Shown here piece after piece: positions 46,555 through 59,115 of a stretch of 64,000 bases of DNA; the first letter of the stretch is position 1; every line of letters begins with the position of its first letter. Location of the stretch: positions 13,143,471 through 13,207,470 of the forward strand of contig NC_089319.1 of the NCBI RefSeq assembly GCF_036669915.1, in the 5' to 3' direction. The stretch is from Pocillopora verrucosa. Its lineage: Eukaryota; Cnidaria; Anthozoa; Scleractinia; Pocilloporidae. Made by a program: the position numbers and the translations under genes. Under the pieces are notes generated by a model, which saw only the letters and a list, made by a program, of their open reading frames with translations, had not been told where the DNA came from and made no database searches.

Positions 46555-49500
46555 CTAATTCCACTTTGCCTTTTTTTTATGATAATGATGATAGAGGCCT
46601 GGGTACCTGATCCGCTCCACTTCCAAGGGTAACTGCATCACGCGGTCAAGAAGGTCCCAGTCTTCCCCACCCCAATTGTACTTGTATTCCTGAGCATTCA
46701 TCCCTAGCAAAGACAATGAAGAAATTCCTCACAGAAATTACACTACAACGTTCGGAGACGTTCCTCTACGTCATAAAAAACGGACGATACACATTGTTAA
46801 ATTATAAAAGACCAAAATGGAAAAAGTAGAGTGATTTTCAACGCGTCTAAGAGTTCCAGGATTCCGAGACTGCTTTGCTTTCACTGATTTTCGATATGTG
46901 ATTGGTTTGAAAAGCTCGCGCAATCCTCAATGTGTTCTGAACTAACTTGGATTACAAAGCCGACTGAAAATGACAACTTTTCGTAGACTTCAGGCTAACA
47001 CTTGAAATTGACTCTTGCCATGAGCTTCGACCTTCTTTCTCAGACATGGAATATGTTGACCACATCTTTAGTCATAGAGGTTTTATGACAAATTGATCTC
47101 CAATTTCGGTCCATTCAGAAGGCAAAATATCAATTGTTATGAAGAACAGGAGTTTTTAAATTAACTGAACAGATTAGGAAGACTTGAGGATTTCTTTTCT
47201 TTTCACTTCACAACACTGCGCACGCTTCAACTGGACGGCATTCAACAGCTCACAAAGAATAAAAGGAATCTTTCAGCAGATACCCCCAAGAACAAGGCCA
47301 AACCATCGCATTCCAGTCTTTGAGATAACCTAATGGGTTATTTATCGTCTCCTCATTCATTTTACAAGATGGTGCCCACGACCGCCAGGTGTTGGAGCGG
47401 TCTGGAGCTCGAACCCACTCCCCTCTACATGGAAACACAGTGCTCTACCGACTAAAATAATAAACCGCCGGCACTTTCAATTATTTTAAAAAGAGGTATG
47501 ATATTAATTGAACTCACCCCCAAATCTCTCCCAATCAGATTTATACATTGACGCGATTCCAAACCCGTTCCATTGCCAAAATCCTTGATGTTCTTCAGAA
47601 GTACTGCCACAATTCAGTCGGCCAACGATTGGAAAATAAGCCAATCGACCAGCAATGGTGTTCTACAAATACAAATAACATCCTACATTCTCGTAACTTT
47701 TAGTACAATAGCGAAGTTTTGAGGAATACACAATGTTACAAGCAAACGCGAACACCTGAATGATTTGTACTTCTGGCTCATGTGATTAAAAATTTGTTTT
47801 CTTACATGGAGACGTCAAAGTTTAATCGGGTTGGTATTGAGAACTATTGCAGATTCTTAAATTTCCAGATATCACGCTATTAGACAGTCACAAGCAAAAA
47901 TAGTCAACAGCCTCTATTGTTGTGTTTAGTATCCTTCAAATATTTTTGCAACGCGCAGGAAAAATGTTTACGAACAGCTTACTGTTTGCTGCGTGGGATG
48001 TTTACTTTTCATAGTTCTGTGGAACGACTTCATGAACAAACAAACATGTTCCATATTCTCTAACATTGCGGGCTAAACGCTCCCTCATCTTGAATCAAAC
48101 TTTAAGCAAACGCTTTCATCTTAGTTGAAGTAAGGTTTGAAAATGTGAAATATCACTTGAGGTATATTTAACAATTATTGGCCGAAGATGAAGTGAATAT
48201 TGTTGAATAATTCACTGAGCCTGAGGCGAATAATTTTTTCAGTGAAATTGCTCAGGTGCTTTCGAATTCTGTCGTAAAGTAACGACGTTTTAATTCAGAG
48301 TTTGAGGGAGAATACTAAAAGAAAAACACTCAACAAAGGAAAAACAACTGGCTAAAAGTCTGACTTCCAAAAACGGATATGAAGGTATGAACCGGAGGCC
48401 CTGAATAAAATTCTGGAGGAGTCTTACGCGACAGTTCGTACGAAAGACGAGGAAGGTCACAAGCGCGATAGCTTTTGTGTGATGGTTACTGCTGTCAACT
48501 GATACCTTACAGAGAAAGAAAACAAACGTTCACTTATTCTCGAGAGAGGTTTTACAAGTTTGAAGCAAATTCTTGTGGAAAAAGTCCGACTACTCGAGTA
48601 AAAAATGCTAAGGCAAGCGGCCGAACTGGTGAGCCATGACACGAAATAAAGACAGAAAAAAAAGGGAAACAGAGTCATATTTTTGATTGCATATTATAAA
48701 GTAGTAATCATATGATTTTTCTCGAGCAATTTGGGATAAATCAGCATAGGTAAATTTTTCAAAGGATGATAAAATTGCACCAGCCCGTAGAGCCCGTAGA
48801 GCCCGTAGGGTGAGTACAGTTTGGTTGGCCTGTGAAAAACTTACTAGTGCTGATTTATCCCAAATTGCTCGAGAAAAAAAATCATGTGATTACCTATACA
48901 TATTCCCCGATTTAGCTTAGGCATATTCGAAAATATCCTTACTCACCGATAGAAACAAAAGCAAGAAAGTACTTACCATTCGAACATGGTCCAAAAGATC
49001 CACGGGCATGTCAATATGCAAGTCAAACAGAAAAATTATATCGTTTGGGTTGGAAACAAGCTGACAGGCTACGTTTAGGGCCAGCGTCTTGTAGAATTTA
49101 CCCCTTAGTGTAACAATACTATGCCTGCTGTGAAGTAGAGGTGTTTGGAAAGCCTTGGCTATATCAATATCTTTACTTTCAAAATCAGCAACAACGACGT
49201 GAAAGTTATTGTCACCAGTTGCCAAGCTAGCATAAGTTAGTTGTTCAATAAAATAGTGCACCCAGTTTCCTTGTTCCTTGACAGGTAGAACGATATAGAT
49301 CTTGGCGCTTTTATTCCAGTTCAATCCATCTGGAAGGCACAAATTGTGATTTCCTTTCGGTTGGTAAATGTGCTCCGACAGCCTAAATGTTTGACTGGTG
49401 TTCTTTGAGCCAAGTTCAAGGTTTAATAAGAAGCGATCGCCTTTTTTTTCGTCTGGCTTTTGAGTCACTTTGTGTATTTTCTTCAAAAAGTATTTTCTGA

Positions 49501-52500
49501 AAAAATAAAGAAACAACAGCAATTAGAACCTTAGCTGTAAATTCTTACGCATATTACACACTTAATTTCAACTCGAACTAAAGAACTAAAAAGTAAGCAA
49601 TAACCTAGTTCATAGCAAAGTTACGGCATAATATTCTGGAAAGTTTTAAAACGAAAATGACTTAATCAACGACTAGTAGATAAAAAGGGGGATTCTGACA
49701 CATTTTGAAAACAACCTTGATTACAAGGCAACCCATGAATTTTAACCTTGATTTCAAGTCAACCTTGAAATCAATTTTAATTTTCAAAAATACAGCTTTT
49801 GCACATTTTCAAATCAACCTTGATTCAGTTAAGGCGACTTGAATTTTTCACAGGTGAATAACATTCACAATGTCTCATTCGTGAGTTCTGAAGAGGGGTG
49901 TGGATATTAAACGATTCTCTTTAACGGTTCTCTTGAACGATTCTCTTAAACGGTTCTCCTGAACGATTCTCTTAAATGATTCTCCTGTCACACCATCGGG
50001 GTGTTGATTGTTTGTGTGAAGATTTTCAAATATCAATGTTGTATCTTCTCGCAAAGAAGTCGTGGTGTCGTCTTTGTAAATGAGAAGAGTATGACACCTA
50101 ATTCATCAGGATTGCGTAGCCGAAGGCCCACCTCGAAGGGTTTGGGCCTATTGAAAAATTCATTTTAGATAGTTTTTTCCAAATCAAAGAATTCCTTAGG
50201 GAAGCAACTCAGTTCCAGGAGGAACAATCTGAAGCTCTTCTCTGACAAATCCACGATTTGGACCATCTTTCAGATAGTAGAGTACAGGCTCGCATCCATT
50301 CACAAGTGATTTTTCGATATCATGGACCTTCAGAGACCAGATTGGATCTGTGGCTCGCCTCTGACCACCTTCCAGCTCACCAGCGGCAAAGAGATATCCC
50401 ACATTATTTGAGGATTCGAGTCTCTTTTCCTTTTGGCAAACTGGTCTTGAAAAAGTCGTTGAACTCTTTGCGTCAACCGAATTGTCTTTGACTGGATCCA
50501 CAGGTTCCTTTCCAGTCAGTCTTGTCTCTTCGCTGTTCAAAGCCAATACAACTTCTGGAGGCTTCTTAACCCATTCGGTTGATCTCTTTCCCTCTTTGAA
50601 GTCCATCTCAAGACTACACAGGGAAGGGAAGAAGCTCACCCAAAGTTCGATTAAATCGCTCGACGATTCCCTGATCTCTGTGAACGTTCACATTCCCTCT
50701 TCTTATCCTCACATCATGCTTTGCCATTCCTCTAAGCTATAATTCTCAAGACAAATACTTCTCAAGACAAATACTTCTGAACTCTTCAAATACATCTGCA
50801 AGCAAGAGAACGTCTGTCTTGAGATAAAGGTCATGGTAATCACCCATCGTCTTCATTTTAAACTCTTTCCAGACCTTCTGCGCGTGCTCATAATCTTTGT
50901 CCAAAATTCCACAATCATTCAGCTGAAAGTAGAATTTTTCCTTTGGAGGTAAAGTTATTTCATTACACGTTTCAATGCTATTCATGTAACCATATGGGTA
51001 CACACCCTTTCTTGAGACCAACTCGATTTTTTCCTTGGATACCTATCACCTTCGGCTTCTCGAAACTCAATTTTGAAACTAATTTATCATGGGGAACAAG
51101 CCATGAACTTGAAGCTGTCGATAAAACGAACGCATGCTTGATTTTAACTTCTTTGCCTTATTTATTACTGAAATTCGCAATCATAACATCTTTGCTGAAG
51201 CTCATGTACTTTTCCTCATTATTGGGAACACATTTGATGTTTCCTCCGCTTTTGCCGAGATTCTTAACCAATAGATGAGAGTCAGAACCAGCCAAGTTGT
51301 GAAAGATGACAGGAGTGAACTTCAGCTTTTCGAATTGTAGGCTGCATATATAGTGAGCTGCTCCACGATACTTCCCTGTGAAATGGCAGTGGTCCCTCGC
51401 TTTGTCAGCCTTCGGCCGGGCCGCGTAGCGGTCTTCATTGGGAGAACCCTTACAAATCCAGCAGTGCAAAGCATTGTTGAAATCACGCCTATCTTCATCC
51501 GTGGCAAAGTTGAATTCCTTATGAATATTTTTGATGTTTTCTTTAAGCATTTCAACAAATAACTCTTTACTCTGTAGACAACTGGCTCTTGAGAATAAAG
51601 CTCATTATCGAAGCAGACAATGTGTCAATGTCATTATCGAAGCAGACAACGTGGTCGCAGAACACACATGGTTTTTGCTTTTGATACTGACTAGTGAAAC
51701 TATCATCACTACTTGGCTCACAATTATTTATTGGTTTAGTACAAGCATCAAAATCAGCATAAATCACAAAGGGTACTCTTATTTAGCGGTTGCGATTTTT
51801 GAATTTGACTATGCTTTCCTTATCTGGCATCTCGATCCTGACTGTCTCATTTCCTGAGATCGATGAATAGACCGAATCTGTCTCCAGCATAAAAGTCTGT
51901 TGTATTTATCGCACTGTTTTCCTTTTCAAATCTTCTTAAGACCTCTTTCCACATATCTCTTGTCTCCATTTCTTGACTGTAAACCTTATTTAGTAATTAA
52001 AAAAAGAAGTCCCTTCATTGACTTCCTTGGAACATTGATGATCGTAATGATTGATGATAAGAGAGAAGAACTTGAAGAAGGCACTTCACTCCGTGAAATG
52101 AGTGAGAGTAAGAAACATCTTCAACAAGTATTGTTGTCTTCAACACATTGTTGTCTTGGCTAGTGACGTACCAGCGTATTGTCCTTGGTGTCATTTCATC
52201 TCTTATGATCAGTGATCATGACGCACGTTACGTTTGTATCAACGTTCGCATCACTAGATTTGTCCCAAGGTATAAATTTATCCGGAACGAAAAGAACTTT
52301 AACGCTGATGCTTTCATTGAGGACTTTGAACAGCTGCCCCTAAGTATCGTGTATTCAACCGAAGATCCTGACATGCAAGTTGATCTTTTAAGCTCCCTTA
52401 TCCGCGAATGCAACGACCGCCATGCGCCCTTAAAACACACTAAACTCACACGTCCTCCTACGCCTTGGATGAAGGACTTGGATAAACAAATAACAACTTC

Positions 52501-55500
52501 AAAAAGACTGTCTATCTCTTCAGACTTCCGCCCGGGTAAGTAAAGATGAAGTCACTTGGACCCGTTATCGAGATATGAGAAATGAACTAAAGTCTAAGAT
52601 CAAGAAAACTAAGCGCGAATTCTATCAAGAGGCACTGTCTTCTTCCAAACTTAAAGAGATATGGCAAGATACGGCACCGACGAACTATGGAAGCTGATAG
52701 ACTCTCTTCCTGAAGACGAAGGCAATTCATTTCACCTTCGTAAAGTCACTTGCAAAGAAGTTCTCTCGGAGTTAAAGAGACTAAGAAATGACTGTTCATA
52801 TGGTCCAGATAGCATTCCAGTCAAGTTCCTCAAGATGGCTGCTGAACAACTTACTCCGTCGTTAACTCACACACTGAACAACTGCATTGACAATATAACA
52901 TTTCCATCCGCCTGGAAAACAGCCAGAATTAGCGCAATTCCAAAAGTTAAAGAGATCAAGTCAAACAGCGACCTCCGCCCTATTTCGATCCTTCCTGTTC
53001 TGTCCAAAGAATATGAGCGTCTTGTATTACGTCAGATGGTTAATTTTCTATCCTTTGGCCCTGATGGTATTTTTAAAGAATCACTTGGAACGTATAGAAA
53101 AGGACACAGTCCACCACTGTTCTTCTTGCTACGAGGGACAATATTTTACACTCAATGAAACGTGGCGAGGTAACCATGGCTATTTTGGCCTATTTCTCGA
53201 AGGAATTTGACACAGTTGCCTATGGAACTGTGTTAAAAAAATGCACAAGGTTGGTTTCTCCAAATCGTACCTCAGATGGGTCACTAGCTATCTTACCGAG
53301 AGAAAGCAGTTTGTTTAGATAGATGACAAACTTTCAAGTACCATTGAGGTGGCCTTCGGTGTCCCCCAGGGTTCCATTTTGGGGCCCGTCATCTTCAATC
53401 TTTATGTCAATGACTTGTCAGATAGTCTGGAGGCGTCCGTAACATCACACCAGTACGCTGACGACACAACCATCTACGCGCACAGCAAACCTGCAAATAT
53501 TAAGCAGTGTGAAGACCAATTACAACATGCCTTGGATCAGCTTTCAACTCGGTCAAGTGAGTGCAGTCTTCGTTTGAATACTGATAAGACAAAGGTGATG
53601 CTGTTCTCGACTCAACAACTGGCTCGTGTGCGTAAGCTTGATGAATACCCGATCAACCTGCATGCAAACGGTGCTAAATTAGAACGAATCAAAACCACTC
53701 GATTACTTGGCACAGAAATCGACCAAAAACCTGAAATGGAACGATGACATTCTTTCCAAAATATCAAAGTGCTACAATACTCTTGCTGTTATCAAGAAAC
53801 TCAAGAATCTTGCCCCTTTTCATGTCAGGAAACGTCTGGCAGAGAGCCTTGTGGTGTCATTAATCGAGTACAACGATATAGTCGGTCATCCCATTCCTAA
53901 GTATCTGACGCAGAGACTCCAACGTGTCCAAATTGCCGCGGCAAGTTTTGTTTACAATCACTATGCGGATATGTCGGACGTTTTGAAACTCGGATGGCTC
54001 CCCATTAGTTATCGTCGAGACTATCACATAACTAGGACGATATGCAAGGCTTTATACCAAAACTGCTGGCCAACCTGCCTCAAACTGGTCGAATATAAAC
54101 CGGCAAGAGCTCTAAGATCTTCTTGTGAGCGTCGCCTTGAACCATCGACTGTTCCTGGAACACTACAAGATTCTGCTGCGATGCTATTTAACAGTCTACC
54201 CCAAGACATTAAAAATTGTACATAACTCAAAGTATTCGACAGTAAATGCAGAAATCATTTTATGACATTGGCAACAAGTAGTTCTTAGTCCCACTTACAT
54301 ATCCTGTACATACTTTATGTCTCATGTCAGTTTTACTTTCATACGCGCGTATCTATAATGTCCATAAATTTAACATCATCAATACTATACAATTTTACAT
54401 AAACTATCCATAACTTATGTATATATATATTTTATTTATATATTATTTATGTAATTATACATCTTGTTGCACGTTATCTATTAATCCATAAATCTATTTC
54501 AACCATTATATTATTTTATTATATCCATAATGCATATTTTATCAATTGTATAATTTTTTAGTGAATTAGTACAGAAGAGCCACCATGTGGAGTACTAATA
54601 AACCATTATTATTATAATTTATTATTATTTGTCCATCCAGTTCTGGTAAACAGAAGATCTAAAAGACCTTGTTTGTATTATTCTAATGCGTATGCAACAT
54701 TCCGCCCGTTGATTGGAGACATTCTTTTCAAGTTGAATCCTGGTCCCGACACTAATCAAGTTAATCATCGTTCCTCTAATCTGACCTTTTGTTTGTTGAA
54801 CGCTCGTTCTCTGAGAAATAAATCTGCATCCTTTTGTGATTATGGTTCAAGATTGCAAAGCTGATATTTTTGCTATTACTGAGACATGGTTAACCCAGAA
54901 TGATGCTGCAGTCTGCAAAGAACCCTCCTAATGGGTACAGATTGTTTCATTGTCCTCGCACTGATCGTAGAGGGCTGGTACTGCACTTTTATGTGGAGAG
55001 AGTCTCAACGTACGTCGACTGTCCCCCGGGAAAAGACTTCTTTTGAGTTTTCTGAATATATGATTGATGGTTTACTTGTGTACAGACCACCGTATTCTGC
55101 TGCTCACCCTGTTACTTCAAGTACTTTTTTTCCTGAATTTAGTGAATACCTGAAATCATTGGTGCTATCTAAAGTGCCAATATGCACATCTGGTGACTTC
55201 AATGTTCATCTTGATGTCAGTGATAATGCAGATACCATTGCGTTTGCGGATCTATTGGAATCGTTGTGTCTTACTCAACATGTAAAATCACCTGTGCCCG
55301 TAATAGGACATATTGTGGATCTGATAATTACTCGTAGCTCTGACAATATCATTAAAGGTACACCTTCCCCGGATAGCTTTCTTTCCGATCATTGCTCTAT
55401 TTTGTGCTGTCTTAATGTTACGAAAGTACTGGCTACTGTTAAACAGATCAGTTTAGGGAAGCTCAAGTCCCTGGATTTAGTTGCTTTTAAAAACGATATT

Positions 55501-58500
55501 GCTAGTAGTGATTTGTGCAACATCACTTCAAATGATTGTAATGAAGTTGCGGAGCTGTATAACAACTGTATGCGCTCCATTTTGGATCGTCATGCACCGA
55601 TGACATCAAAAAGAGTGTTCGCTCGTCCCAGCGCTCCTTGGATGAGCAGTAATATCATAGAAGCTAAGCGTCAACGTCGAAAAGCAGAGAGAAAATGGAG
55701 ATCTTCCAAATGTCAGTCTGATCTAGCTGGTTTTAAGAGAAAAAGGAACCATGTGACTTTTCTTATGAATGAGGCTAGGCGGGTCTATTATAGTACTCTC
55801 ATAGCAGAAAATAGCCACGATCAAAAACATCTGTTTAAAGTAAGAAAGAAACTCTTGAACATCACAGGTACCCCAGTTTTGCCACCGCATGAAGACAAAC
55901 AGAAATTAGCTAATGAGATGAGTATGTTTTTAATTAAGAAAATCGCCGATATTCGTTTAGACCTTGATAATCATGATAAACAACAAGCTTCCACAGACCG
56001 CGTTTCTCATGACATCGAAATTGATTCTCTACTCTTCAAGTTTAGTTCTCTGTCTCAAGAAGAAGTGCACGACCTGGTTCGAGCAGCCAGTAAGAAGTCT
56101 TGTGGCTTAGATCCAATTCCCACGAAGCTATTGTTGGACTGTTTAGATGTTCTCCTTCCAATCATCACTAAGATGCTCGATTACTCCTTAGAAAACGGTG
56201 ACCTTTCCTCTTCATAGAAAAATGCTTTGGTTCTGCCTTTGCTCAAGAAAGATGGTTTGGAATCTATATTTAAAAATTATAGGCCTGTCAGTAATTTACA
56301 GTTTGAGTCCAAACTTGCTGAAAGTGCAGTTGCTAAACAACTCCATCATCACTTGGTGGCGAATGATTTATTTCCAGTGTTATAGTCTTCGTACAGAAAG
56401 TTTCACAGTACTGAAACCGCACTCTTGAAAGTAAATAAAAAGTGCTCTGTGAGCAAGCTCGTGAATTGACCCATGATTTTTTGGATTATGTTTAATGTTA
56501 TCTGGTTTAGGGAATTTTGTGGTTGATTGTCATATCTGGAGTACGAACAGTAGTCCAGTGTTCGCTAATGTAGCAAAGAAACAAAGTAACGTTGGGATAA
56601 GAAAGCATTACAATTGAAATGATCATGCTATTGTATTTGACAAGGGTGGATGATGTCATGTCTTTTAAACGTATATCATTTCTGTTTCTGGTTTAAAAGA
56701 AAAGGTTGGAAGTAAATGTGGGTGAAAAGAGAAATTTACTGTCTATCATTGTAAATATTAGAAAATCAAGGCAATACTGTCTTAATGAAAACATTAACGA
56801 TTCCCTCTTTATGAAATGAGACAAACGGGAACGGGTTTTGAGTGATATAACTAAGCCAAGACTGCCACCGTCATTTTGGATCTCCGCCTGGGTAGATTTT
56901 AGTCACATGCTAGGCAACGTATAATCAATAACAAGATAGAATTTCATGTCAGGCCTATTTATCAATTTTGTGGTGTATAACTTTCGCATTTCAGTACGTA
57001 ATATTTATTTTGAATCTTCAAATTGTCTTGAAACTTAAAATTTGAAACTTGAAAAAGAAAATTGTTCTTTAAAAATTCACTGAAAATCGGTAGCTAAAAT
57101 TGTTTTTTTAGGTGTTATTTGATTTTCGTGTTAACTTGTAATTTCGTTAGTCGCCGGCATCTTCTGTTGCTTCACACAGGAAAAACACACGATACGAAAC
57201 TAATGTTCGATTTTGTCCTCAATCTCACGCCATTACAGAAAAAGCTTTTGAACATCTGTAAACTCCGAGCGCTTCGCAGTAAGTGATATTTTCAATGAAT
57301 CTTCGGATTGTTTTCAAGTTCAAGGATTGTAAATTACAATTTTATGAAAAACGAAGGTTGTTCTGTTATTTCAGTGTGAATCCTTGCATGCCTGCCAGTC
57401 GCTGGCGCCGCTTGTTGAAACTAAAACGAAAAAAAAAACTCTTTTGGGATTATCATTGGCTTCTTTGTCACCCCACCACTATTCTTAACAACAAAGGTCG
57501 CCATTTCGTTTGTTTATTGCTCGCCAAAAACTATCAAATGCACTCAAAAGCCTAAAATCGAAAAAACGTTTACAGGAATCGACCAATCGAGCGAGCGAGA
57601 GAGCGAGTGCCATTCCCCACATCGCATTTACAACTCGCTCTTGCGCATGCGCGCAATTCACGAGTTAAAAATGAAATTCTATTAAATATGAATAAACAGC
57701 ATGTCACACTGCTTATTTTGTTAGACTTGAGTGCGGCATTTGACACTACTGACCATTGTATTTTACCGGAGAGACTTAAATCTGGGTTTGGGATTCGTGG
57801 TACAGCACTGTCATGGTTTGCATCTTATCTAAGTAACAGATCCCAGCAAATACTTATTGATGGTTCCCTCTCTATGAACTTTGAACTGACTTCTGGTGTC
57901 CCTCAGGGCTCATGCCTTTTCCCATTATTGGTTGTATTGTATGCGAGCAAGATTTTTCAAATCGTGGACAAACATCTGCCTGGCATTCATTGTTATGCAG
58001 AAGACAACCAACTTTATTAGTTCTTCTGTCCCAATGCTAGTGTTAACCACGAGGTTGCTTTGGCTAGAATGGAAAGCTGTATTGATGATATTCGTAATTG
58101 GATGTTGAATGATAAACTGAAACTGAACGACGCAAAGACTGAGTTTCTGATCATTGGTACATCCCAGCAACTCGCTAAAGTAACTATTTCCAGTCTCCGT
58201 CTTGGCAACTCAGCAATTACTCCCGTGTCATCTGCGAGGAACTTGGGCTCAAAAAACTCACAATGGCGACTCACAAAACAAGAACATGCAACTCTGCCTC
58301 TTACTACTTGTACAATCTGAGGAGGATAAGAAAGTACCTGTCTAAAGAGAACATAAAAACTCTGGTCCATGCCTTTATCTCAAGCAGAATTGACTATTGC
58401 AATAGTATATTGTATGGTGCCCCGGAATATCAAATTAACAAATTGCAACGTGCTCAACACATGTGCTAGATTAATATGCAATGAAAGTAAATATTGTCAC

Positions 58501-59079
58501 CTTACTTCTTTATTGATGGAGTTGCACTGGTTACCTATTGAGTTAGGAATCGAGTTTAAGATCATATTAATTGTTTTTAAGATTTTTAAGGGTTTAGCAC
58601 CGTCTTATTTAAGTTCTTTAATTACACGCAAGCCCGAGTCAAGATATAATTTAAGGAATTCTAGTGATAAGACCTTACTCAGTTATCCTAGTTTTAAGTC
58701 TAAGGCAACAATTGGTGATCGGGCATTTATATTTGCGGCACCTAAGCTATGGAATAATTTACCAAGGGATATAAGAGAATCTAGTTCTATTAATAGTTTT
58801 AAATCGAAGCTTAAGACGTTTCTTTTTAAGAAAGAATTTTGTAATTGATAAAGTTTTCATGGTTATTTATTCATTGATAAAGTTTTAAATAGAACATTTC
58901 AAGTTATAATTAGTTATATGTTATATATCTTATTTATTATGAATCGCATTTAATTGTTATTTTGTATTCCAATTATCATTATCATTATTATTTTTATTTT
59001 ATCTTTAAGTTATTGTAATTAGTATATTGCGGCGCATTTGAATATATATAAATAGAATTTGCGCCTTGGAAGTCAATAA

Positions 59080-59115
<36 letters not shown>

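Noticed and set aside
48457..48678. 73-codon minus-strand frame
   Set aside because: It lies opposite the Crypton-like fossil, whose plus-strand reading makes better sense.
50258..51278. Plus-strand frames over the integrase and PolB remnants
   Set aside because: The minus-strand readings carry the recognisable family motifs; the plus frames are shadows.
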